Below, in pieces: positions 53,101-61,515 of a stretch of 64,000 nucleotides of DNA. Where the stretch lies: positions 1-64,000 of IMG/VR virus record IMGVR_UViG_3300042862_000066. One strand, 5' to 3'. Both the position numbers and the translations under genes were made by a program. The DNA comes from a virus. The notes under the pieces were generated by a model. The model was not told where the DNA came from. It ran no database searches and was given only the letters and a program-made list of their open reading frames with translations. How positions within the stretch are numbered: the stretch's first letter is position 1; every line of letters starts with the position of its first letter.

Positions 53101-53933
53101 ATAGGAAAGCTCGAAGATATGTTTCCGTTCTCCCTATTAAATTCATCAGGATTATAGTTTATATATCCTCTAAAATCTTGATTACGATTAGTATTACTAA
53201 TATCCGCTTGATAGGTATTTGATTCTGAAAACTCAGGTAAAGGCATCCATTGATTTGGTGCCCCTACCACAGGAGTCTGATACGCATAAGGTACTCCAGT
53301 AAGGGGGATCATAGGTGGATCAGTTGGTACTGTACTTGGATCAGTATCACCTTGAAAGATTCTAAGGCTACCACCGTTACGCATTTTTCTGTGGTTATCA
53401 ATAAGTCTTTGAATAACCGTAGGGTCTGTAATTTTTCCGTTCATTTTATTTAAGGGCATTTCTAATACATAATTTCCATCAAACTGGTGATCTTCTCCAG
53501 GTTGCATTCTTACAAGGCCACCGCCTTGATATCTAGATAAAAGTTGTTGATATGTTTTATCATCTGGTGCTGGTATTCTTTTTTCAAAAGTAGAACTCCC
53601 ATTTGATGTAAGTCTTTGCCAATCATCTAATGCTCTTTGTTCATTAGTTAATTCTGTAGGCCACTTAACTCCTGTACTTTTACCAGAGCTTGTATCAAAA
53701 CCTCTAGCCATTATATTCTGATTAGTCATTGGTATTTCATATACTGAATCACCAGGGAATTTATATTCTTGACCAGGCATCATCATTTGTTGATTACCCT
53801 GATCGTCTATACCAAATACAGGATAGGGCACATCCTGCATTGTTATACGTCCATTTGCATTAGGTATAATAGTTTCCTGACCCGGATATTTCCATTGTCC
53901 ATATTTAGACACAATAGGTTTCTTTTTAGTCAT
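50106..53933 (-). CDS. Large virion protein with repeated PG/GG modules (1275 aa)
   Basis: This 1275-aa protein has the N-terminus KYGQWKYPGQETIIP, ITMQDVPYPVFGI and MMMPGQEYKFPGDSVYEIPM. A second copy of the last pattern follows (VRMQPGEDHQFDGNYVLEMP), then MRNGGSLRIFQGD. This N-terminal plan recurs, to my memory, in crAss-like phage structural proteins. The middle is Asn/Ala-rich helix with hydrophobic patches; the C-terminal 200 residues are mixed alpha/beta (FLGFQPMNSYG) and end with KKKYGGEVSYNEKPFLGY. It starts at a TAATG junction with the muzzle-like gene, placing it in the tail/cargo module. The catalytic role is unknown. Confidence 0.68.
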   Translation of the reverse strand: MTKKKPIVSKYGQWKYPGQETIIPNANGRITMQDVPYPVFGIDDQGNQQMMMPGQEYKFPGDSVYEIPMTNQNIMARGFDTSSGKSTGVKWPTELTNEQRALDDWQRLTSNGSSTFEKRIPAPDDKTYQQLLSRYQGGGLVRMQPGEDHQFDGNYVLEMPLNKMNGKITDPTVIQRLIDNHRKMRNGGSLRIFQGDTDPSTVPTDPPMIPLTGVPYAYQTPVVGAPNQWMPLPEFSESNTYQADISNTNRNQDFRGYINYNPDEFNRENGNISSSFPMNNIAYRMPQVNAVGAPNRGTKYAREFMTQNPDPNNWEDGTDPNSPVTEKFLGSLLGIGKTATNPYTGEGWGYNNRKTNYQNAKTDYIAMKILGENPQGDRSRQEWLASFSPGELATLQQSKKFSGEVAANKWAAGAQGLLSSATTGLLSPAGLAMRALPEDMRPQVPNLFPEQLSEEEAKNAGILDALGMVTIPAEGLKGMITEGSGRGFSGASPIDYTGGRDIVLDEFGNAIIDPLNLVGMGIGKQAIKGVRAAKPFIQAGTEIGTRTATGLLNKTGSFLESKAGIFARDAVPGYQAFNDIDPNVTARAASTNTIGGAFDYKGRTYQDMYDAVLNSNLPDDQIRQLLNNANANVGYTSKTKAEFLNDLKPLAEQDARFAAYPETVRQQITDELTNQGTNWKNLDAQDRALVLNQLETQHGAPSSVAAIAEQPSKEIQTLPNYAGGDLPAGFQAEGPRDFTGVVAPEDMPSSVNFTRGPSGNAVRPNKPIPASFNDLDEVKTFFGDHANNIGLSSREKAAVNDNIQALYDSAIMSGADPRQALYEVRNALDRGGYTRMDGRRTASGFESITKMPKNANESAKISAARNGYNAAQTKSLELNIDRAAEKLMADQGLSKEEAFRRAHAAALDGSMPAKPLAGWSRNPTTRQAPGSMGSIANPPDVNVILDNVAKDFNLSKKDTKLLKEGYNDITANIQGDAYLSEQDRIDSFAHMLNESDNPFDMLINANQYGYQLTNDASRYEKVFGKYGEVPKEGTLDKFLGKVTDEVRAGRRAARRDEFVTPLTEAQFKGAVKRNKQGIVDLNSSPQYRPSTEQAVTNNYQQATPALFAKNFTNERKMLESVTRSLDSYLANGKAGDVITGSTSTSHNSYVVQMDYIMKTIKNPDNAGKLEPAFLGFQPMNSYGYMSKAGANNEEILKLINNKLNNFQKKTGVNLQFEDKFPYIDANGQIMLPQWGIKKLTDAPVVAKKKYGGEVSYNEKPFLGYIPFDYTKAYGL

Positions 53934-56900
53934 TATCTTGGTGAGCTAAGCAATTTATTATTAACCACTTTAAGAAGCATCTTTACATTATCGGATACAG
54001 TTCTTATTAACACAATGTGGTTAGCATAGTGTCTGAACTTCTTCCGTTCGAAAGGAGACTTATTTAAGTTAATGTTGTTAGTATTTAATGTACGAATATA
54101 ACCGTTAAGTTCTGTATTCCAAACAGGTTGCTGTACTAAAATTCCTCCAGTTTGAAATTCTCCACGATCTCTTGTGAAGTCCCAGAACTGATTGAATCTA
54201 TACTTCTGCTCTTCTTTAGAATAAAGGATATTAATAATTCCTGTTAAAGTATCTATCTGAGGATAGTTTACGATTACTGGTGCATTGTTTTTTGGACTAA
54301 GATTTAATCTTAGGTTACCGGAAACCTGCTCATTATTATACACGATTGCTTTATCGAAGTTATAATCTAATACTTCATAACGATCTATACCGTCTTGGTC
54401 ATATACGTAGCATTCTAATAGATACTCTATACTTCTTGTAGTTGTTACGGCTTGGCCAGTAGCTGAGATATAATCTATCTCAAATGGATAATCTGCGCCG
54501 TAGTAGTTACAGAACTTAGAAGTGTTATTATAGTGCTTCCATATCTTACCAATTCCGTTATCAGTCTTAGTAGTAAGGAATCCTTTGATATTAGAGATAC
54601 CTAATTCAGGATGCCAGTCGTGGAAAGATAACCAAGCTTTAATTTTAGGATCAAAGCTGATTGTCCAAGATAGGTTATCAAAGTATATGGGATCACCTAA
54701 TTCTATTCTAGCATTATCAAAATAGAATAGCTGATCTTTTGGAGAATAAATTACGCTATTTAACAAATGATCTTTAACCTTGTAATCAGTTTTAGAAAAA
54801 TAAAGAATCTGATTTTCGTTATCAAAAGTTGCCTGACAACCAATACCTACTACAGGGTTTCCTACAAGGTGATAAGTAGGGAATTGTTCTAGTAAGAAAT
54901 AAGTTAGGTATTTAGAAAACCACCACTTCATTCCTAAATCGGAGATCGGTTGCATTCCCTCGGATACTGTAAAGATCTTACCTTGTGAAGAGCTCATCCA
55001 GAATACCCCAGCTGGAGTATTGATTATGGATAGTCTATCTTGGCAAGAACCGTGTTGGAATTCTACATCAGCATTACTTAATGTTTGCAACGGCTGACTA
55101 AATAATCCCCCATCTCCAATAGTAATCTTTGTGCCTGATGTAGTCTGAAGAGTATCAACAGCATTAAACATTAACGGGCTATTCTTTTCTAAAAGGATAA
55201 TTGCACCATTTCGGTTAATAGATTTAAATGCCGTTACTCTACTATCGAAGTCATAATAATTGTTTATCAGGAATATTCTCCAGTAATCTTTTTTATCCTC
55301 AGCACTTGATTGTAGAGAATATATGACTCTAAATGGAAAATATTTATAGCAGCTTTCAGCAGTAAAGGGATCATACGACATGCCTTGCGCTGTTCCAAAA
55401 GATATGTAATTATTCATTGTACGAGATACCCCTAGAGAAATATCGTACTTATAATAGTTTCCGTTCTTAATAATATTCGTATCAAACAATGCTTCGGTAT
55501 CCGTGTAACCATAAGGATCGTAGATCTGTTCTTCCGGTCTATCTCCGTAATCTCTATAGTCAGCATTATATTCAGATTCAACAAAGAAGTCTCTAATACC
55601 AGATTGGAATAAATACATGTACGCACTCCTTACGCCTAATCTAAATCTACCATGTCCTTGAGAGTATCCTGTAGTATAAAAACCAGTTCCTATATTACCA
55701 CCATCTAAATTATAGAAAGCATATGCTCCGATTTTAGTCTGTGTTTGGGACGCATTAACGTTTCCTGGATTAGTAATAGTAATTTGAGAAAATGCAGCAC
55801 CAACTTGTTGGATAAAATCATCGGCTGAGAAACTTTGGAAGTTAGCCCAAAAGCGAGGATAGGTTACCATATACTTTAGAGTATAGTTTATCTCAACCCC
55901 GTCTGGTACATTATATAACCAGTCATAAAAATAAAAGAATGTGTTCTTCTCAGTATATCTGCTAATGTAAGTATCTCCACCAAATATGTCAGGGGTACTT
56001 TGAACAACAACTTGTCCAGCAAGAGATTGCGGAAGAGGCGTTTCACCAAAAAGACCGGATCTAATTAAATGAGAACATCCTGTAGTAATCTGATTGGTCG
56101 ATGCTATCTGACCATACTGGTTTCTAAATCTAACTTTTAAAGCTCCGTGATACGCAGCGCCTGTAGCATAAAACTTACCAGCACTAGGATTATCATTAGT
56201 AATACCTTTATTAACTACACCTGTCTGTGCAAGCTGTACAGATCCAATTGTTTGAACAGATCTATCTACAACTGCTGCGACATTAAGCATTGTTCGACTA
56301 GTGTGAATAGCAACACATCGTGATCTATAGAGATTATTAACACGTTTATCTCCAAGTATTTGAAACTGATTATCTAGATAAGTACTTTGTACTATTCGAC
56401 GACGCGTATTCCCTAGAAGGATTCCGCCCTTTTGAAATTTAAATAGTTTTATCTCAGAACGAGATCGCATAACGTATTCTCTAAAAGGTACAATAGCTCT
56501 AATTAATTCTATAGCTTGTTCTGTTCCTTGTGCCCAGTAGTAACCAAATGCTAAGAATCCACCAGCTGCTTTAAATCCATTAGGAGTATATCTATAATCA
56601 GATAATTCAGTACTGTTATCATACCTAGATCCTGTTCCTCCTACAACACCACTTAAAGTTACGTTTATACCTCCCCACGCCAAAGCTAATGTTGCTAATG
56701 CAGCATCCTGACCACTTACCGCAATACCAGCGTTATTAAATACGCTAGATAGAGCTTGGCTATAAGTAGCAGCTGCAGTAGCTGCTAAAGCACCATTTAT
56801 ACTAGAAGAAACAACGGTAGTCGCACCCGTACCATTTATCCCTGAGTTTTGTGCACCAGGGCTAACTGAAGTGCGAATATCTCTACCTCTCATTGCTCTA

Positions 56901-59164
56901 AAAGCAATACCTAATCCTACAACAGCTCCTATTAATAAAGCCATGTTGGTAAGTAGCTTTTCTTTAGGATGTCCTGGTACTGGCTCAAAGCGACCCTCCA
57001 TATTATAGTTAGAACCTTTTTCACCATAGAATTTTAATTCTACTGCAGATAGATAAGGGTATTCAAAATTAGTATCAGGTGAATGAAATGTATAGTAATC
57101 TCTTTTTAAATAAGTGGGAGGGCCCAGCGACGTAATATTACTACTAGTCTCATCACCTGATACAAGAGTAAAATCAACACTTTGATAGTTACTTACATAG
57201 TTAGGATATAGTATTTCAGTATCGTCTGCCTGATAATTATTAGATGGTCCGCGCTCTTTATATGAACGCATGTTATTTACAATACCTTTTGCAATAACTG
57301 ATTTATTTCCTTGACGAGAAGATCTTAATATCTCGTATCCTACAATACCTGGTATAATTTTACCATCGTTATCTACAGGTGCTTTTATGTTAGAAAACTG
57401 CGCACCTAGTATTCTAATAGCTACAGGAGTAGTTGGTGTAACACCAAGTATAGGACTATCAACTCCATCTATTGATCTAATATGCGAAAAGTTATCGTTA
57501 TTATAAAAATCACCTATGCCACTTCCATCTGAATGGAAAACGTCTGATGGCATCTTGTGATGGCGAATGTTTCTACCACATAAATCATAGGTATAATTAT
57601 TTGCATTAATTGTAAATAATGATGGATTAGATGTAGGATTCCAAACCTCCGGTTTATTGTCAGGATACTTTTCTGTAGATTCCCAGTATCCCATTTTACC
57701 TCTTGCTATTATAGTACCCTGTGTAAGAGAAACAGGATAGTTTGATACAGGTAAGGACAAGGCATTTGATGTAGGGTATGCTGTATTATATACCTCCCAA
57801 ATTTTTGTTTGATAGGTATTATCCTCTTGCCATTCTATATTATCATCTGATGCTGTACCTGCAATAGCCTCTTCCCAGGCAAATGGCGGTCTACCCGGTA
57901 TATGGTATGAGCTAGATTTTTTGCCATCGTTATATACCCATCTAATCCAAAAGGCGTATACCTCATCTCGCATGTAACCTATTATATTACCGCCTTTTTT
58001 ATAGTAGTCAAACGGTTGCTCTGTCATTATCCATTCCGTACCAATTTGATTTGCAAAAGGCTGGTAATTAAAGTCTAACCTATCTGTAGGAGCAACTCTA
58101 ATTAAATAACCGTTGACATCATACATAGCTTCTGACTTTTCATAGCCAGGTGTACGCAATGGGACAGTACCAAGAGGCACTACGTTTAATGTAGGCGCTA
58201 TAAAGTCAACACTTAAACTTGTAGTTCTAGTGCTATAATATCCAATTTCTGTAGCAACTGTTTGTTGATTTGTTGTAGATACAATAACCAATTGAAACTG
58301 CTCAAAATTATCTGTATCTAAATTTGAAAACGTAATGTCTAAAGAGCTTCTTGCGTTACCATGAACAAACAAGGATTGTATTTCTGATGGATTAAAATAA
58401 TCTGTCATTCTTTGCTCATTCAATGAATAAGCTATTACAGCATAATATGACCCGTTTAATAATTGTCCTCCGCCTAAACCCCTACTTATAGATACGCAGG
58501 GTATTGACATAAGTTGACTTAATCTTATTTTATCGCAATCTAACTGAAGAGGTAAAAGAGGTTCGCATACTACACAATATGCCCCTCCTCCTGGAGTTGT
58601 ACCATTTGGATCATTTGGAGATGTATTAGTTAACTGACATACATAGGGTACTCCGGGCCAAGGTTCATTATTAAATATATTTGGGGAGGGACCTTCTAAA
58701 GATCCTATGTTCATAACCCGACTAGGATTTAATCCATCGTCCCAATAAAGGTCATAGCTACAGTCAAACTTAGCTTTGGAATCTCCAATTATTAAATTTT
58801 GTCTATTGAATGATAAACATCTATCATTTACAATAGCCGTGTATGTGCAAGAGGGCTGGTGAAATAATCCTATTTCACAATCAGTATCATCGGTAGAGTA
58901 TATTATAAAATAATCTTGGACAACAGGGATGCTACCAATAATCGTATAAGGCGCCTGCGTACAAAATTCATTTGCCGGCTCATTACCTAGTAGACCAATG
59001 TCTCCAGACTTACTGTTATTTGCAGCATTCCTTGCATGATTCCACGTTCCTTCTGGAGCAAAACTAACATCGTAGTCTTTAACCATTCCTTTGTTAAAGG
59101 AGTTAGTCGTAGAATCAGATGATTGCTGAGAAGGGTTATTACTAGCTTGTTGTTTTTTAGCCAT
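53933..59164 (-). CDS. Tail muzzle / stabilization-type protein (1743 aa)
   Basis: This 1743-aa protein begins, after a disordered Ser/Gln-rich start, with NSFNKGMVKDYDVSFAP, a form of the FNKG-x-x-KD pattern found at the start of crAss-like tail stabilization (muzzle) proteins. The body is beta-rich with many Tyr, Asn and Gly. A hydrophobic stretch near residue 740 (LLIGAVVGLGIAFRAM) and an Ala/Ser/Gly-rich part after it interrupt it. It is encoded after the ring-type genes, in the same order as in phiCrAss001. It probably forms the distal tail opening that holds the DNA and cargo and contacts the cell. It is longer than the muzzle protein I recall for phiCrAss001 (about 1.4 kilo-residues). 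Confidence 0.78.
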   Translation of the reverse strand: MAKKQQASNNPSQQSSDSTTNSFNKGMVKDYDVSFAPEGTWNHARNAANNSKSGDIGLLGNEPANEFCTQAPYTIIGSIPVVQDYFIIYSTDDTDCEIGLFHQPSCTYTAIVNDRCLSFNRQNLIIGDSKAKFDCSYDLYWDDGLNPSRVMNIGSLEGPSPNIFNNEPWPGVPYVCQLTNTSPNDPNGTTPGGGAYCVVCEPLLPLQLDCDKIRLSQLMSIPCVSISRGLGGGQLLNGSYYAVIAYSLNEQRMTDYFNPSEIQSLFVHGNARSSLDITFSNLDTDNFEQFQLVIVSTTNQQTVATEIGYYSTRTTSLSVDFIAPTLNVVPLGTVPLRTPGYEKSEAMYDVNGYLIRVAPTDRLDFNYQPFANQIGTEWIMTEQPFDYYKKGGNIIGYMRDEVYAFWIRWVYNDGKKSSSYHIPGRPPFAWEEAIAGTASDDNIEWQEDNTYQTKIWEVYNTAYPTSNALSLPVSNYPVSLTQGTIIARGKMGYWESTEKYPDNKPEVWNPTSNPSLFTINANNYTYDLCGRNIRHHKMPSDVFHSDGSGIGDFYNNDNFSHIRSIDGVDSPILGVTPTTPVAIRILGAQFSNIKAPVDNDGKIIPGIVGYEILRSSRQGNKSVIAKGIVNNMRSYKERGPSNNYQADDTEILYPNYVSNYQSVDFTLVSGDETSSNITSLGPPTYLKRDYYTFHSPDTNFEYPYLSAVELKFYGEKGSNYNMEGRFEPVPGHPKEKLLTNMALLIGAVVGLGIAFRAMRGRDIRTSVSPGAQNSGINGTGATTVVSSSINGALAATAAATYSQALSSVFNNAGIAVSGQDAALATLALAWGGINVTLSGVVGGTGSRYDNSTELSDYRYTPNGFKAAGGFLAFGYYWAQGTEQAIELIRAIVPFREYVMRSRSEIKLFKFQKGGILLGNTRRRIVQSTYLDNQFQILGDKRVNNLYRSRCVAIHTSRTMLNVAAVVDRSVQTIGSVQLAQTGVVNKGITNDNPSAGKFYATGAAYHGALKVRFRNQYGQIASTNQITTGCSHLIRSGLFGETPLPQSLAGQVVVQSTPDIFGGDTYISRYTEKNTFFYFYDWLYNVPDGVEINYTLKYMVTYPRFWANFQSFSADDFIQQVGAAFSQITITNPGNVNASQTQTKIGAYAFYNLDGGNIGTGFYTTGYSQGHGRFRLGVRSAYMYLFQSGIRDFFVESEYNADYRDYGDRPEEQIYDPYGYTDTEALFDTNIIKNGNYYKYDISLGVSRTMNNYISFGTAQGMSYDPFTAESCYKYFPFRVIYSLQSSAEDKKDYWRIFLINNYYDFDSRVTAFKSINRNGAIILLEKNSPLMFNAVDTLQTTSGTKITIGDGGLFSQPLQTLSNADVEFQHGSCQDRLSIINTPAGVFWMSSSQGKIFTVSEGMQPISDLGMKWWFSKYLTYFLLEQFPTYHLVGNPVVGIGCQATFDNENQILYFSKTDYKVKDHLLNSVIYSPKDQLFYFDNARIELGDPIYFDNLSWTISFDPKIKAWLSFHDWHPELGISNIKGFLTTKTDNGIGKIWKHYNNTSKFCNYYGADYPFEIDYISATGQAVTTTRSIEYLLECYVYDQDGIDRYEVLDYNFDKAIVYNNEQVSGNLRLNLSPKNNAPVIVNYPQIDTLTGIINILYSKEEQKYRFNQFWDFTRDRGEFQTGGILVQQPVWNTELNGYIRTLNTNNINLNKSPFERKKFRHYANHIVLIRTVSDNVKMLLKVVNNKLLSSPR

Positions 59165-59166
59165 GA

Positions 59167-60120
59167 TTAAACACCGTTATTTACTCTTAGGTTACTCATT
59201 GGACTAGGATATGACTTAAACATATCATAGTACTTACCATACATTGCTTTACGATTCATAGTCCATACCTTTTCCATCTCAGAGAAATTAGGAGTATTAA
59301 CTACAGAGAGGGCATTATTTCTTGCTCCGCGATATTCCTGAGCAACCAATTGAATTTGATTAGCTACATTTACCCCGTCCATCATTAAGTTTTCAAGTAT
59401 ACGTTTCTTCAATCCGTATTCATAATACTCGTTAAGATAAGGATGATCAGGAACCATTAAATGTCCATCAGCATCCTCTAAAGTTCCCTGGTAGTTTATA
59501 TAAATTTTAGCTTCATCTGTACACTGATTATTACCATCAGTACTTCTACGGTCATGATGATCACGCGTATTAAGATAAAGCCAACCGTCTTTAATATAAG
59601 CTTCATCTCTTGCCATAGACTGAAGATTTGGACAATCGCAATCTATAAATTGTGAGTTTCTAAATCTAATCGGAGCAAATGTTTTATATGTTCTAGTCTG
59701 ATTATTAATTACTTGAATCAACTGATACTCCGTACCACATTGTGTTAAGCATACTGGTTGGGACGGTAAGGATACGTCTGAACAATAGTTAGCCTCTACC
59801 CAGGGTCTCCATTCTGGAGTAACATCTTGAATATTAGTACCTTGCGGCATACTTACGTTCTCTGTGTATTCTCCGCATATCAATGCGAAGTTCATTACAA
59901 AGAAATCATCCGGTAAACGAACGCGACCTTTTTCTACGTATAATAATCTTTCTTTAGTCATGTATATACGTAGACCAAGATCATAATTGATACGTGTAGC
60001 TACTTTAAGTAACTGCGAAGGATCTACGCTTCCATCGGTAACTAAACTTTTTAAATCAAGCTTGACATCTTCAAGTAGTGATTCAAAAGTTCTATATTTA
60101 AGAGTATAATTATAGTTCAT
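59167..60120 (-). CDS. Tail ring / tubular protein, P22 gp4-like position
   Basis: This 317-aa protein starts NYTLKYRTFESLLEDVKLDLK. A helical N-terminal part with KVATRINYDLGLRIYM is followed by RLPDDFFVMNFALICG, and later YLNEYYEYGLKKRILENLMMDG. This pattern is that of crAss-like ring/tail-tubular proteins that stack on the portal. It overlaps the 222-aa gene by 4 bases (ATGA) and precedes the muzzle gene by 2 bases. A central Cys-rich stretch (YCSDV, CLTQCG, DCDCP) may form a small metal site or disulfides. It would be part of the connector between capsid and muzzle. Confidence 0.75.
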   Translation of the reverse strand: MNYNYTLKYRTFESLLEDVKLDLKSLVTDGSVDPSQLLKVATRINYDLGLRIYMTKERLLYVEKGRVRLPDDFFVMNFALICGEYTENVSMPQGTNIQDVTPEWRPWVEANYCSDVSLPSQPVCLTQCGTEYQLIQVINNQTRTYKTFAPIRFRNSQFIDCDCPNLQSMARDEAYIKDGWLYLNTRDHHDRRSTDGNNQCTDEAKIYINYQGTLEDADGHLMVPDHPYLNEYYEYGLKKRILENLMMDGVNVANQIQLVAQEYRGARNNALSVVNTPNFSEMEKVWTMNRKAMYGKYYDMFKSYPSPMSNLRVNNGV

Positions 60121-60785
60121 GATCTAAGCGGGGATTGTTTATCTGAAATAAATTGATCTTGAGGTATCTGAAGAGACTTAAAGAAGTCAGCAACAACCTG
60201 TTGTTCTATCTCTGCAAAAAGCTCAGGAGGTACTCCTAGTAATTCGTCTTGACGTTGCATACAAGGATCCTCACAAGAGAATCCCATAACGCCTGCATCA
60301 AATATTCCCTCTACTGATAATCCTTCCCATTCAACATTTGGAATATAGATATAGTTATCCATAAGCCAGAAGTAAGTGTTTTTGTTATACCTAAAAGCAG
60401 ATGTCTTACTCATACTATTGTATAAGGATGGAGTTGTCCGATAAGCCTCTGTAAATCCATCCATAGATGTTACTGTACGTAATAGCGGGCCTTGGGGTCC
60501 TTCCATTACATTAGGTATTCTAGTTTGTGTACGTTTAATTGTACAGCCGGATTTAGGTTCACAGCATGCTTCTACTTTGTCTACATCAATTAGCGGTATA
60601 CACGGTAAGCGTTTAAACATACTGGAGAATTTTGTTCCCGTTCCCTGGTTACTTTGACGCTTAATGTATACGCTAGCGTACTTCATTATAAGGCTATAGA
60701 TAACACGGTCTGTAACAAAGTCATCCATGTCTACAGCCTTAATAATGTTTCTAACTCGAGATACTGCTTCTCCTACTGTTTTCAT
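60117..60785 (-). CDS. Tail ring / connector protein
   Basis: This 222-aa protein starts KTVGEAVSRVRNIIKAVDMDD and continues with FVTDRVIYSLIMKYASVYIKRQ, a helical opening I recall from crAss-like and related Bacteroidota phages in the head-tail connector region. The middle is beta-rich with WLMDNYIYIPNVEW; the end is acidic helix followed by the tail SDKQSPLRS. It lies between the 195-aa gene (2-base gap) and the 317-aa ring gene (ATGA overlap). It is probably one of the ring proteins joining portal to muzzle. Confidence 0.72.
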   Translation of the reverse strand: MKTVGEAVSRVRNIIKAVDMDDFVTDRVIYSLIMKYASVYIKRQSNQGTGTKFSSMFKRLPCIPLIDVDKVEACCEPKSGCTIKRTQTRIPNVMEGPQGPLLRTVTSMDGFTEAYRTTPSLYNSMSKTSAFRYNKNTYFWLMDNYIYIPNVEWEGLSVEGIFDAGVMGFSCEDPCMQRQDELLGVPPELFAEIEQQVVADFFKSLQIPQDQFISDKQSPLRS

Positions 60786-60787
60786 AA

Positions 60788-61375
60788 TTAATCTATTAGA
60801 TCAAATTCGTTATATTCTTTTAACTTTTCTTTTGTCTGCCTAACTATTCGATTCTTCATACTTGCCTTATCAAATAGCTTTGATACAGTAAACATCTTAT
60901 CTATTACTATAAACTTCTTCCAGTTATCTCTGAACTCTTTAGTAACAGCCCGTTTAAAATATCGGTTAGCAGTAAATCCCCACAGAACTCTATCTCTTAG
61001 TTTATATCGAGACTGGTAGTTACTATAGAATATCTTACTAATGTAACCATCTGTATCCCAGTTCTTATGGGTAACTTTAACGCCATACTTAATTGACTTA
61101 CCATAATCCACGTTTTCTTTAGTAGGTTGCTGACAAGCACCTATAAATAGATAACCTAGATTTTCTGGTAACTCTATACCATCTCTGTTTTCAATTGTTT
61201 CTCTCCAAAGCTTTTCGTTAAAAGCCTTTACTATTTTTTTAGTTAACGCGTGGTCAACATCTTTATGTTCTGGATACTTAGCTTTAAAGTCTTTAAGATA
61301 CTGTTTAGTAATTAACTTAACTTTTGGTGCTCTATATCTTGGGGCATTTAGGTCTGGTTTTTTGAAGTTCTGCAT
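60788..61375 (-). CDS. Conserved basic protein of the connector module
   Basis: This 195-aa basic protein has FNEKLWRETIENRDGIELP, then GYLFIGACQ, KYGVKVTHKNWDTDGYISKIFYS and YKLRDRVLWGFTANRYFKR. Proteins of this form are conserved next to ring genes in Bacteroidota phages, and some crAss-like versions have been compared with IHF/HU-type DNA-binding proteins; I cannot confirm the fold. It is the first gene after the terminator at 61.45 kb, so it likely starts a separate transcript of connector and cargo genes. DNA binding or assembly roles are both possible. Confidence 0.65.
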   Translation of the reverse strand: MQNFKKPDLNAPRYRAPKVKLITKQYLKDFKAKYPEHKDVDHALTKKIVKAFNEKLWRETIENRDGIELPENLGYLFIGACQQPTKENVDYGKSIKYGVKVTHKNWDTDGYISKIFYSNYQSRYKLRDRVLWGFTANRYFKRAVTKEFRDNWKKFIVIDKMFTVSKLFDKASMKNRIVRQTKEKLKEYNEFDLID

Positions 61376-61439
61376 ACGCCTTAGTACAATTTACGAAATT
61401 TATTCTAGCTTTAAAAGTAATACATCATTGAATACTAAA

Positions 61440-61447
61440 CAAATATA
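61440..61447 (-). promoter_or_regulatory. Candidate -7 box upstream of the connector operon
   Basis: On the minus strand this reads TATATTTG, matching the Bacteroidota -7 consensus TAnnTTTG, 65 bases before the start of the 195-aa gene and just after the terminator. No matching TTTG lies at the expected -33 spacing. It is weak evidence, but the position is sensible. Confidence 0.3.
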
Positions 61448-61450
61448 GTG

Positions 61451-61478
61451 AAAAACCCCCAAGCCATTGCCTGAGGGT
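61451..61478 (-). terminator. Strong intrinsic terminator after the fibre genes
   Basis: On the minus strand a 9-bp stem (ACCCTCAGG with CTTGGGGGT, two G-U pairs) closes a 6-base loop and runs into TTTTT. It lies 38 bases after the stop of the 188-aa FN3 gene. It separates the surface/fibre transcript from the connector/cargo transcript. Confidence 0.85.
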
Positions 61479-61515
61479 CTCTCTTGTTTAGTCACGCTAA
61501 ACCAACAAACGTGGA

